From positions 1 to 8,071 of the forward strand of contig JAGLNZ010000447.1 in NCBI GenBank assembly GCA_023139225.1: a stretch of 8,071 nt of DNA. The letters run 5' to 3'. This DNA comes from Desulfobacula sp. GTDB taxonomy: Bacteria > Desulfobacterota > Desulfobacteria > Desulfobacterales > Desulfobacteraceae. This document shows positions 1 through 6,472 of this stretch, piece by piece (position 1 is the stretch's first letter; the number at the start of each line of letters is the position of its first letter). Below the pieces are notes generated by a model. That model was given only the letters and a program-made list of their open reading frames with translations, did no database searches and was not told where the DNA came from. Position numbers and translations under genes: made by a program.

Positions 1-1647
1 TTTCTTGAAAATAAATTAAGACAATATTTCCTTGAAAATCCCCACAGGGTTCTTTTTACCCTTGAACCGGATACGGGTCTTGAGCAAAAAACAATTGAAG
101 AGACAAAAAAGGAGCTTAAAAATCTTTTAAAACAGAAAACAGAACAAGACCTTGAACAGATCAAAAAAGATGCAAAAATCCTTGAAACGCTTCAGGAAAA
201 AGAAGAGGATGTTTCAGTTCTGCCGACCCTGGATCTTGTTGACGTTCCTGCCCAAATAGAAATTGTAAAACCCGACATTATCAAAGATGTTGTGTTTTCC
301 ACCTGTTATGAGAAGGCGACTTCGGGTATCCTGTATTTTACCTGCCCTGTGGGAGCAGGCCTCATCCCGTCCGATCTTTTCACCCTTGTACCATTTTTCT
401 GCCAATCATTTACAAACAGCGGCACAAAGAAAAATTCCTATGACAAAATAGCCGGGCTCATGGATCTTTATACTGGAGGGGTGTCTGTCTCGGCGTTTTC
501 AGGGTCTTACTTCTCAAAAGGAGCTGAACCCCACTCATTCCTTGCCATCCAGGGGAAGGCTCTGGATAGAAATGTTGAAAATATGTTTGATTTAATAAAA
601 GAGTTTATCGAAGAATACAGCTTCCGGGATTTTGAAAGACTGAAAAGCCTTTTGCTGCAATACCAGGCAGGAATGGAAGCCTCCATTGTTTCGACCGGTC
701 ACAGATATGCCATTTCCCTTGCCTCCAGGCATCTTTCAAAAGCCTCGTATATTAATGATCTCTGGCACGGCATTGCCCAGTATCAATTTATCAAAGAGAT
801 TACCGAACAATTCAAAACAACCGACAATAAAAACAAAGTGCTTGAAACCCTTTCAAAAAATTTGAACCGGATTGCTCAATCTGTTTTAAAAAGGGGAAAT
901 TTCAAACCTGCTGTGATTGGCGGGAAAAGCGCCATTGTAGTTGCTGAAAACAGGATCAACTCCATTCATGAACATCTTTCAAATGATTCTGACCAAAGTG
1001 ATTATAGTCCGGCTTTTTTTACACCGGACATATCCTTTGAACAAGACCTGCCCTATGACGGCTGGTATACCAATACATCTGTCTCTTTTGTAGGCCAGTC
1101 CTTTAAAACCGTTCGAATTACCCATGAAGACTCCCCCGGACTTGCAGTAATCAGCAAGATCTTAAGATCACTCTTTCTTCACCGTGAAATCAGGGAAAAA
1201 GGTGGGGCCTACGGCGGTTTTGCCATCTATAATACTGAAGAGGGGATTTTTTCATTTGGATCATACAGGGACCCTCATATTAAAAGAACCCTGGATGTTT
1301 ATAAAAAGGCCTGTGACTTCATTATCAATGGAGACTATTCCAAGACCGATGTCAAAGAAGCGATTTTACAGGTCTGCTCTGAGATTGACAAACCTGAAAC
1401 TCCCGGGCCTTCCGCTATGAAAGCCTTTTACAGGGATATCACAAAATTTGACGATAATATTCGCCGACAGTTCAAGGATTCTTTACTGCAACTTAATAAA
1501 AAAAGAATCCAAAACATTGCCAAAAAGTATTTTGCCATAGATGAAACTCAAAAAGGGACGGTTGTCATATCAAACAAAGCAAACCTTGAGGAGGCAAACA
1601 TTCAGCTTATGGCAGAAGAAAAACAATTAAATCTGTTTAAAATTTAA
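1..1647 (+). CDS. PreP-like M16C zinc metallopeptidase, C-terminal part (5' end outside window)
   Basis: This is the C-terminal 548 residues of an M16C (presequence protease/PreP-like, insulinase-superfamily) peptidase. The frame is open from base 1, so the gene starts upstream; the ATG at 292 is internal and would cut the linker domain. Residues about 1-85 match the M16C-associated linker: an HRVLFTLEPD-type strand, a charged helical hairpin rich in Glu, Lys and Gln, then the PTLDLVDVP exit. Residues about 90-548 form the two C-terminal non-catalytic M16 domains. The REKGGAYGG motif (Arg398, Tyr404) is the conserved Arg/Tyr pair that in M16 enzymes holds the substrate backbone in the catalytic chamber. 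The zinc-binding HxxEH motif lies in the missing N-terminal half, so activity cannot be judged here. Full PreP proteins are roughly 970-1000 residues, so a little under half is missing. The family degrades short unfolded peptides such as cleaved targeting peptides; the bacterial substrate is unknown. It ends 6 bp from the convergent DUF2520 gene. Confidence 0.93.
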   Translation, partial: FLENKLRQYFLENPHRVLFTLEPDTGLEQKTIEETKKELKNLLKQKTEQDLEQIKKDAKILETLQEKEEDVSVLPTLDLVDVPAQIEIVKPDIIKDVVFSTCYEKATSGILYFTCPVGAGLIPSDLFTLVPFFCQSFTNSGTKKNSYDKIAGLMDLYTGGVSVSAFSGSYFSKGAEPHSFLAIQGKALDRNVENMFDLIKEFIEEYSFRDFERLKSLLLQYQAGMEASIVSTGHRYAISLASRHLSKASYINDLWHGIAQYQFIKEITEQFKTTDNKNKVLETLSKNLNRIAQSVLKRGNFKPAVIGGKSAIVVAENRINSIHEHLSNDSDQSDYSPAFFTPDISFEQDLPYDGWYTNTSVSFVGQSFKTVRITHEDSPGLAVISKILRSLFLHREIREKGGAYGGFAIYNTEEGIFSFGSYRDPHIKRTLDVYKKACDFIINGDYSKTDVKEAILQVCSEIDKPETPGPSAMKAFYRDITKFDDNIRRQFKDSLLQLNKKRIQNIAKKYFAIDETQKGTVVISNKANLEEANIQLMAEEKQLNLFKI

Positions 1648-1653
1648 CCCGGC

Positions 1654-2544
1654 TTAAAATTCAAACAACCCGGCAAGCTTTTGCCGGGCATCATCACTGA
1701 TCTCGCCTCTGCGGTCTGCAATATCAAGGGTATATTGTCCCATCAATCGGTACAGCTTTGAAAATCGCGGCAATTTTTTATCAATATCTGAAAGATGCCT
1801 TGAAACAATTTCATCATCTCCACGGGCCACAGGGCCTGTCAGAGCATTGACACTGCCCCTGGCCTTGATATTATTCAACGTCCCCATGATGAGCGGCTCT
1901 AAAATTTCATAAGCATTTTCCTCTGACAGATCCGCTTCTTTGAGCAATTCCAGGGCAAAATGCTCCAGAGTCACAAGGTAGTTTGATGCCACCACCGCTG
2001 ATGCATGATACACGGTTTTCGCATGGGTCGGGATGGTAAATGAATTGGCCCTTAATGCATTGACGATCTCTTTTCCAAATTCAATTGCCGTATCATCCCC
2101 CTCTATGGACATATTAATGCCTTTAAACGGAGATTTTTGTCCTTTCTCATAGGGAGCAAATGCCTGCAGCGGATGAATGGAGCCTGTGCTTGCTCCATTG
2201 TTTTTCGCGGACGTTAAAATTCCTGAAGATAATGCCCCGGACAGGTGGTAAACAAATGAGTCACTGTTAAACCCGTTTTCTTCAGCTATCTTTTCACACA
2301 CCGGTTCAATAATGGTATCCGGGGTTGTGATAAAGACAAGGTCACAGGTTTTTACCGCGTCAACAGGATTATCATACACCTGTCCTCTGCCTGCAAATTC
2401 AAGTGCTTTTTGGGCGGAATCACGGCTTTTGCTTGAAAAGGCCTTTGGAATAAATCCCTGCTTTGAAAGAAATACGGCAAGGGATATCCCCAATCTTCCA
2501 CACCCGATGATACAAAATTCCAGGCTTTTCTTATTTGTATTCAT
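1654..2544 (-). CDS. Rossmann-fold DUF2520 oxidoreductase, candidate PanG-type ketopantoate reductase
   Basis: This 296-residue protein has an N-terminal NAD(P)-binding Rossmann domain followed by a helical DUF2520 domain (COG5495-like). The dinucleotide motif is GCGRLG (residues 14-19), followed by a typical FITTPD turn (71-76). Other family landmarks are SIHPLQAF (122-129), the [11 protein letters not shown] helix (179-189) and [10 protein letters not shown] (234-243). The ATG at 2544 was chosen because the first strand and glycine motif start just after it. An upstream in-frame ATG at 2628 would add 28 residues encoded entirely over panB, with no domain match. The chosen start overlaps the panB stop by 14 bp (ATGAATACAAATAA), implying translational coupling; only a weak AAAAGAA purine stretch precedes it. 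The fold resembles ProC and 6-phosphogluconate-type dehydrogenases. Placement after panB suggests it reduces ketopantoate to pantoate, as I recall for the PanG reductases of Francisella and Enterococcus; this is inference from family and context. The family is certain, the substrate is not. Confidence 0.86.
   Translation of the reverse strand: MNTNKKSLEFCIIGCGRLGISLAVFLSKQGFIPKAFSSKSRDSAQKALEFAGRGQVYDNPVDAVKTCDLVFITTPDTIIEPVCEKIAEENGFNSDSFVYHLSGALSSGILTSAKNNGASTGSIHPLQAFAPYEKGQKSPFKGINMSIEGDDTAIEFGKEIVNALRANSFTIPTHAKTVYHASAVVASNYLVTLEHFALELLKEADLSEENAYEILEPLIMGTLNNIKARGSVNALTGPVARGDDEIVSRHLSDIDKKLPRFSKLYRLMGQYTLDIADRRGEISDDARQKLAGLFEF
1669..1688 (-). terminator. Candidate intrinsic terminator inside the last codons of the DUF2520 gene
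   Basis: A perfect 8-bp GC-rich stem (CCCGGCAA paired with TTGCCGGG, 4-nt loop) lies here. On the minus strand it covers roughly the codons for the last residues of the DUF2520 protein (ARQKLAG) and is followed by TTGTTTGAATTTTAA, a broken T-rich tract that also contains the stop codon. It is thus placed to end the panB-DUF2520 transcript with the terminator inside the coding sequence. On the + strand the same stem lies about 21 bp after the peptidase stop, but no T tract follows, so it is a poor terminator in that direction. The stem is directly visible; termination is inferred. Confidence 0.5.
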
Positions 2545-3322
2545 ATTCTTTTGAGGGAAATTCCCCGCCCTTAACTTCTTTGATATATTGTTCAAGACCC
2601 TGCTTTGCCACTCCTGCCATGTCTGCATATTTTTTTACAAACTTGGGCAGAAACCGGTCATTAATTCCCAGCATATCATGGAGAACTAAAATCTGGCCGT
2701 CACATTCAACACCTGCACCAATACCAATGGTGGTAATTTGCAGTTCTTTTGTGATCTTTGCTGCAATCGCTGAAGGAATTCCTTCCAGCACGACAGAAAA
2801 AGCACCGGCTGCCTGGACATCTCTGGCATCTTTTAAAAGCCTTTCTTCATCCCTTTGCACTTTAAACCCGCCCATTTGATGGACAGACTGAGGGGTCAAA
2901 CCAATATGGGCCTGGACAGGAATACCGGCTTTTGCAAGCGCATTAATAACAGGGCAGACATCTGCACCGCCTTCAAGTTTTACGGCAGATGCTCCTGCTT
3001 CTTTTAAGAACCGTCCTGCATTTTCAATGGCCTTATCAAGGGAGCCCTGGTAAGACATAAACGGCATATCACCGATGACCATGGAAAAGGCGCAGGCCCT
3101 TGATACCATGGAGGTATGGTAAATTGATTCATCCATGGTAACCGGAAGTGTATTTTCCTTTCCCTGGACGACCATGCCAAGGGAATCACCCACCAGAATA
3201 ATCTCAATTCCCGCCTGATCCAGCATGCTTGCAAAGGGGTAGTCATATGCTGTTAAGGCAGTTATCTTTTTGCCTTCCTGCTTCATTTTATTCAGTGTTG
3301 ACGTTGTTACTCTGGATTGCAT
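2531..3322 (-). CDS. panB: 3-methyl-2-oxobutanoate hydroxymethyltransferase (ketopantoate hydroxymethyltransferase)
   Basis: PanB transfers a hydroxymethyl group from 5,10-methylene-tetrahydrofolate to 3-methyl-2-oxobutanoate, giving ketopantoate, the first committed step to pantothenate and coenzyme A. It is cytosolic and normally a decamer of TIM barrels. The 263-residue length is normal and all landmarks are present: TAYDYPFA (residues 24-31), the Mg-binding Asp46 ([11 protein letters not shown]) and Asp85 (GDMPFMSY), the substrate-binding Lys115 and Glu117 (AVKLEGG), AHIGLTPQ (138-145), the catalytic Glu180 (VLEGIP), and [21 protein letters not shown] near the C-terminal third. Residue roles are transferred from characterised PanB enzymes. 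The start is supported by AGGAG nine bases before the ATG. The stop overlaps the DUF2520 start by 14 bp. No panC or panD is visible here. The 104-bp gap from the upstream gene holds a promoter candidate, so panB may have its own promoter rather than depend on the acyl-CoA synthetase operon. Confidence 0.97.
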   Translation of the reverse strand: MQSRVTTSTLNKMKQEGKKITALTAYDYPFASMLDQAGIEIILVGDSLGMVVQGKENTLPVTMDESIYHTSMVSRACAFSMVIGDMPFMSYQGSLDKAIENAGRFLKEAGASAVKLEGGADVCPVINALAKAGIPVQAHIGLTPQSVHQMGGFKVQRDEERLLKDARDVQAAGAFSVVLEGIPSAIAAKITKELQITTIGIGAGVECDGQILVLHDMLGINDRFLPKFVKKYADMAGVAKQGLEQYIKEVKGGEFPSKEYEYK

Positions 3323-3331
3323 TTTCTTTTT

Positions 3332-3336
3332 CTCCT
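3332..3336 (-). promoter_or_regulatory. Ribosome binding site of panB
   Basis: AGGAG (CTCCT on the + strand) lies nine bases upstream of the panB ATG at 3322. It is among the strongest Shine-Dalgarno matches in the window and fixes the panB start. The contrast with the weak site before the DUF2520 start supports translational coupling of the second gene. Confidence 0.75.
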
Positions 3337-3363
3337 AAAGTTAATGATTTAACATTTATTAAA

Positions 3364-3388
3364 CGAATATCATTATAAATTATATTCG
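3364..3388 (-). promoter_or_regulatory. Candidate panB promoter -10 region within a 7-bp inverted repeat
   Basis: On the minus strand two copies of a perfect TATAAT lie in tandem (3384-3379 and 3377-3372), about 50-60 bp upstream of the panB ATG. No good -35 box sits 16-18 bp upstream of either copy; the hexamers there are GGTTTT and TTTTAG. The two boxes sit between inverted arms CGAATAT (3364-3370) and ATATTCG (3382-3388), separated by 11 bp. The arms are spaced about two helical turns apart, as for a dimeric regulator. The weak -35 with a perfect -10 would fit an activated or regulated promoter, but the region is very AT-rich and such hexamers also arise by chance. Confidence 0.38.
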
Positions 3389-3426
3389 CATATACTAAAA
3401 TAAAACCGACCAAGTTACAAGGCTCC

Positions 3427-5637
3427 TTACGAGTGGCTCTTACGCCAATCAGAATACGTACACATTCCCCAAAGCGCTTTAACCGCTCTTTCAGGGGAAG
3501 GAAAAAATACACTCTTATATTCATAACCATCAAGCCTGTAAAGGGTTTTGCTGATTTCATCGGTTAAAAGACTTACACCCAGAACCGGTTTTTCATACTT
3601 CTGAGTTAATTTAACTACATATTGTGTATAGGCATCTTCAAATTGCAGAATTGAATCTTTAAAAAATTGTGCCTGTTCCTTGTCAATATCAGGATCTGTT
3701 TTGCATACCGATTGAATCATGCTGTTGACCAGAACCCTTTTCCCATGGATACCCAGATGAATGACCGCATCACACCCGTCCCATTTGAGCAGCTCTTCCA
3801 AACAGGTGTTGGGAATATTCGGATCACCTTCCCCCACAATATCAACCGGGTTTCCATGGCTCCAGAATGGCGGCAGAATCTTGTTGAGCCGTTCAATAAT
3901 ATCCCGGGAAAGCGTTGGAACCTCAAGTCCGTGTTCCGCACAAAGATCTGTTGTGATCACTCCCCATCCACCCCCAAGGGTCATGATGGCCACTCTATTT
4001 CCCTTTGGCAGGGGCAGGGATGAAAATACAGCAGACAGATCCAGAAGTTCCATGGGTTGATCCACCTGGATAATACCGGCCTGGCGGCAGACGGCATCAA
4101 ATACTTTTGTGTCCGAGGCCATGGCTCCGGTATGGCTTGATGCTGCCCTTTCACCCATGCTGGTCCTGCCGCCCTTTAAGACGACCACCGGTTTTTTCAT
4201 GGATACTCTTGCCGCACTTTTAAAAAACCTTGAACCATTTTTTATGCTCTCAATATAGAGAACCACCGTCCTTGTCAGATCATCAACCTCAAATGCTTCC
4301 ATATAATCTTCAATGGTGACCATGGCCTCATTTCCCGACCCTGAAAAAGCCCGGATACCGATATCCTGCTGCTCGGCAAAGGCCAGAAGCTGGGTTCCCA
4401 TATTCCCTGACTGGGATACAAGGGCGGTTGAGCCGGGTAACGGGTATGCATGGGCAGCACAACAATAAAAATCAATATGGGGATTGCATACCCCCATGGT
4501 GTTGGGCCCAAAGATCAACATGCCTGCGTCATAAGCCGCTTTCACCAGTTCTTCCTCTAATTTTGCCCCTTGTTCACCCACTTCCCTGAACCCGGAAGTG
4601 ATTAACAAAATTCCTTTAACATTTTTCTTTTTTAAATCCGGTATCAAATCAATCACCCGGTTTGCCGGAATGGTCACCACTGCCAGTTCAACATCCTCTT
4701 CAATTTCAGCAATGGATTTATACACATGTCGTCCGGTTATTTTCCCACCCTTGGGATTTACCAGATAAACCTTGCCCTTAAAATCTCTGGATAAGGTATT
4801 GGTTAATAGCATATGCCCCCATTTCCCGGGAGTGGCCGAAGCCCCGATAAAGGCGATGGACTTTGGATAATAACAGGAAGCAAGTTTTTTTAAATCAATA
4901 TCACAGGTATTGTGTTTTTCTTTTTTTATTTCTTCCAGCACAATCAAGCCGTCTACGGCAACAGGAGAACCGTCAGGCTGTATGATCAGAGGATTGATAT
5001 CAATCTCCTTGATATTCGGATATGCCAGGGCAATATCCGACAGTCCCCTGAGAATTTTTTTGACTGCCCGCTTTTTAACTGCTTTTTCACCTCTGAAGTC
5101 ATTTAAAAGCCTTTTTGAAGATAATTGCTCAAACATATCTTCCATATCCGCATCATTTAACGGGGCGATTTTTAAGGCAATGTCCTCTAACGCCTCGGTC
5201 AATATCCCGCCCAGGCCAAATACGATGACCGGGCCAAACTGGGGGTCTTTGAACATGCCTGCAACAAACTCTCTTTTACCCGATACCACCGGCTGAATAA
5301 GAAAAGCCTCAATACTATCTTTTGCAGACTTTTTCATTTCATCCACAGCATCAAGGACCTGATCCCGGGTGTTTAATCCGACACGAACAAGGCCGGATTC
5401 TGTTTTATGTAAAATAGTTGCTCCAATACCTTTTAACACCACAGGGAAACCTGTTTTACGGCAGGCAGTAAGGACCCGATCTACATCTGTTTCTTTTTTT
5501 TCCTCCACCACCGGGATATGAAACAATTTAAATATTTTTTTTGCCTCATCTTCAGGCATGGATTTTGAAATTGAAATTATTTTTGAAGATGATAGTAATC
5601 TTTCATTGATCAGTTTTTGAATATCTGTCAGTTTCAT
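3427..5637 (-). CDS. Fused NDP-forming acyl-CoA synthetase (acetate--CoA ligase, ADP-forming type), beta-alpha order
   Basis: This 736-residue protein of the NDP-forming acyl-CoA synthetase superfamily interconverts an acyl-CoA plus ADP and phosphate with the free acid, CoA and ATP through a phosphohistidine relay. Residues about 20-235 are the ATP-grasp (beta) domain, with ATILHKTESG (His77, the expected ATP-grasp-side phosphohistidine), GPVIVFGLGG (135-144) and EIDINPLII (211-219). Residues about 250-345 are the CoA-binding Rossmann domain (SIAFIGASATPGKWG). Residues about 345-736 are the succinyl-CoA-ligase-like domains, with FGPNTMG, LVSQSGNMG, YIES (Glu463) and the catalytic SSHTGAMAS (His502). 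Both relay histidines are present, so it is probably active. The order is beta then alpha, the reverse of the better-known alpha-beta fusions, and there is no GNAT domain, so it is not a Pat/YfiQ acetyltransferase. Its ATG directly follows the tetR stop (TAAATG), with GGAG 11 bp upstream inside tetR. The acyl substrate is unknown. Confidence 0.92.
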   Translation of the reverse strand: MKLTDIQKLINERLLSSSKIISISKSMPEDEAKKIFKLFHIPVVEEKKETDVDRVLTACRKTGFPVVLKGIGATILHKTESGLVRVGLNTRDQVLDAVDEMKKSAKDSIEAFLIQPVVSGKREFVAGMFKDPQFGPVIVFGLGGILTEALEDIALKIAPLNDADMEDMFEQLSSKRLLNDFRGEKAVKKRAVKKILRGLSDIALAYPNIKEIDINPLIIQPDGSPVAVDGLIVLEEIKKEKHNTCDIDLKKLASCYYPKSIAFIGASATPGKWGHMLLTNTLSRDFKGKVYLVNPKGGKITGRHVYKSIAEIEEDVELAVVTIPANRVIDLIPDLKKKNVKGILLITSGFREVGEQGAKLEEELVKAAYDAGMLIFGPNTMGVCNPHIDFYCCAAHAYPLPGSTALVSQSGNMGTQLLAFAEQQDIGIRAFSGSGNEAMVTIEDYMEAFEVDDLTRTVVLYIESIKNGSRFFKSAARVSMKKPVVVLKGGRTSMGERAASSHTGAMASDTKVFDAVCRQAGIIQVDQPMELLDLSAVFSSLPLPKGNRVAIMTLGGGWGVITTDLCAEHGLEVPTLSRDIIERLNKILPPFWSHGNPVDIVGEGDPNIPNTCLEELLKWDGCDAVIHLGIHGKRVLVNSMIQSVCKTDPDIDKEQAQFFKDSILQFEDAYTQYVVKLTQKYEKPVLGVSLLTDEISKTLYRLDGYEYKSVFFPSPERAVKALWGMCTYSDWRKSHS

Positions 5638-6231
5638 TTATGCTTTTGCTCCGTTGAATACAATGTTTGCAATACCGGTTGACACCTCATCAATATCAAG
5701 TTCTCTGCCGAAAATAATTTCCCCGAGACAGGCGTGCTCAATAGCCCCCAATATCACTTTGCGTAATGTAAAGGCATCAATATCCGGCTTTAGTTCCCCA
5801 TTTTTTATACCCTTCTCAATGATCTCAAGAATTGTCCGTGAATATTTACGAACCATTTTATAGGCACCGGAATCAAAGAAACCCAAAGAATTGCGAACCT
5901 CAAGCAAGAGAATTTTTGAAAAAATCCGGTTATCCGCATAACTTTCAAGGCTTGAAAAAATGATGACTTCAAGCTGTTCTATACAGGTTTTTTCATTGGC
6001 TATTTGATTTTCAATTTTTGCCTGGAACTCAAGGAAATGTTCATTTAAAACCTGGTATAAGAGATCTTTTTTGTCTTTGAAATATTTGTAAATCAGCCCT
6101 TCCGTGACTTTTGCATTCCCGGCAATTTGTGCTGTGGTAATGGAATGAAAATCTTTTTGGGCCATAAGGAATGAAAATGATTTCATGATTTTTATTCTGC
6201 CGGGAGGGTTGGTTTTTCCTTTGTGCTTCAT
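5638..6231 (-). CDS. TetR/AcrR-family transcriptional regulator
   Basis: This 197-residue protein has the typical TetR layout: an N-terminal DNA-binding domain and an all-helical ligand and dimerisation domain. Residues about 10-60 hold the helix-turn-helix: MKSFSFLMAQKDFHSITTAQIA, then NAKVTEGLIYKYF (recognition helix about 43-51), then KDKKDLL. This is close to the TetR consensus of TTxxIAxxAGVSxGxxYxYFxxKExLL. The C-terminal part (about 80-197) diverges; its EVRNSLGFF and GAIEHACLGE stretches resemble the ligand domains of fatty-acid-metabolism TetR regulators, but the ligand cannot be read from sequence. The start is supported by a GGAAAAGGT purine stretch seven bases before the ATG. It abuts the acyl-CoA synthetase with no gap, so the two are surely co-transcribed, and an acyl-CoA or organic acid is a reasonable guess for the inducer. 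A perfect palindrome about 55 bp upstream is the likely autoregulatory operator. Confidence 0.93.
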   Translation of the reverse strand: MKHKGKTNPPGRIKIMKSFSFLMAQKDFHSITTAQIAGNAKVTEGLIYKYFKDKKDLLYQVLNEHFLEFQAKIENQIANEKTCIEQLEVIIFSSLESYADNRIFSKILLLEVRNSLGFFDSGAYKMVRKYSRTILEIIEKGIKNGELKPDIDAFTLRKVILGAIEHACLGEIIFGRELDIDEVSTGIANIVFNGAKA

Positions 6232-6286
6232 ATGTTACCTTTTCCAAAAATAATATCACTTATTAAAACAGCCCAATATCAAAATG

Positions 6287-6301
6287 GTAAGTAACACTTA
6301 C
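6287..6301 (-). promoter_or_regulatory. Perfect palindrome, candidate TetR operator
   Basis: GTAAGT and ACTTAC form a perfect inverted repeat around a 3-bp centre, 15 bp in all. It lies 55 bp upstream of the tetR ATG and exactly 17 bp downstream of a perfect TTGACA, so its first half-site occupies the -10 position of the tetR promoter. Binding there would block RNA polymerase, the usual mode of TetR autorepression. The symmetry and position are directly visible; the assignment to this TetR protein is inference. Confidence 0.55.
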
Positions 6302-6324
6302 TCACAAAGCTTTACTATTGTCAA
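6296..6324 (-). promoter_or_regulatory. Candidate promoter of the tetR-acyl-CoA synthetase operon
   Basis: On the minus strand a consensus -35 hexamer TTGACA lies at 6324-6319. The -10 position with 17-bp spacing is GTAAGT (18 bp gives TAAGTG), a poor match to TATAAT that coincides with the first arm of the palindrome. It leaves a leader of roughly 55 bases before the tetR ATG. A strong -35 with a weak -10 merged into an operator fits a tightly controlled low-level promoter. No other good promoter is seen in the gap on this strand. Confidence 0.45.
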
Positions 6325-6360
6325 GCCTATATAAAAAATAAACATCTATTCAAGTTGACA

Positions 6361-6396
6361 GGGCCACTTCGCATGTTGTGGAATGAAAAGTGACCC
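6361..6396 (-). repeat. Imperfect inverted repeat beside a TGTCAAC motif, possible IS-end remnant or hairpin
   Basis: GGGCCACTT (6361-6369) and AAGTGACCC (6388-6396) form an inverted repeat with one mismatch and an 18-base loop. Read as minus-strand RNA the mismatch becomes a U-G pair, so a 9-bp stem can form, but no T tract follows it. Next to it on the minus strand is TGTCAAC (6360-6354). The combination of TGTCAAC with AAGTGGCCC and AAAAGTGACCC blocks resembles, from memory, the ends of IS21-family elements. No transposase gene is present, so at most this is a relic or a small non-autonomous end. Confidence 0.35.
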
Positions 6397-6452
6397 GAGA
6401 ACTTTAAATTGCTTTGCAAAAAACGGTATAGTCTTAATATACGATACTTAAA

Positions 6453-6466
6453 GGGAATAGGTTCCC
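6453..6466 (-). terminator. Weak hairpin after the nucleotide-sugar dehydrogenase
   Basis: GGGAA and TTCCC pair around a 4-base loop, starting 6 bases after the dehydrogenase stop codon. On the minus strand it is followed by TTTAAG, a very short T run. The stem is only 5 bp, so this is a marginal terminator candidate. Its position directly after the stop, with a 241-bp gap before the next gene, is the main argument for it. Confidence 0.3.
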
Positions 6467-6472
6467 CCATTT

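Noticed and set aside
214..405. 63-residue minus-strand reading frame opposite the peptidase
   Set aside because: It is antisense to a confidently identified M16C linker region and has no family features.
2545..2628. Upstream in-frame ATG (2628) giving the DUF2520 protein 28 extra residues
   Set aside because: The extra stretch lies wholly over panB, reads as a panB frame shadow ([14 protein letters not shown]), and precedes the normal start of the Rossmann fold; ATG 2544 fits the fold and a coupled overlap.
3390..3426. Terminator after the acyl-CoA synthetase
   Set aside because: CCTTGTAACTTGG after the stop is mirror-symmetric rather than an inverted repeat, so it cannot form a stem; no other hairpin with a T tract was found in this gap.
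3425..3443. Short direct repeat of CTTACG (CGTAAG on the minus strand) at the synthetase 3' end
   Set aside because: Only six to seven bases long with two copies, most of it within the last codons; too short to separate from chance, and it forms no hairpin.
3288..3560. 90-residue minus-strand reading frame crossing the synthetase-panB gap
   Set aside because: It overlaps both flanking genes in another frame, shows no recognisable motif, and would cover the AT-rich promoter region; treated as chance.
4910..5296. 128-residue + strand reading frame opposite the ATP-grasp domain
   Set aside because: It lies antisense to a gene with clear conserved motifs and has Ser/Phe-rich shadow composition with no domain features.
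6355..6360. TTGACA on the + strand as a rightward promoter
   Set aside because: No -10 hexamer lies at suitable spacing and no + strand gene lies downstream; the hexamer is part of the TGTCAAC motif.
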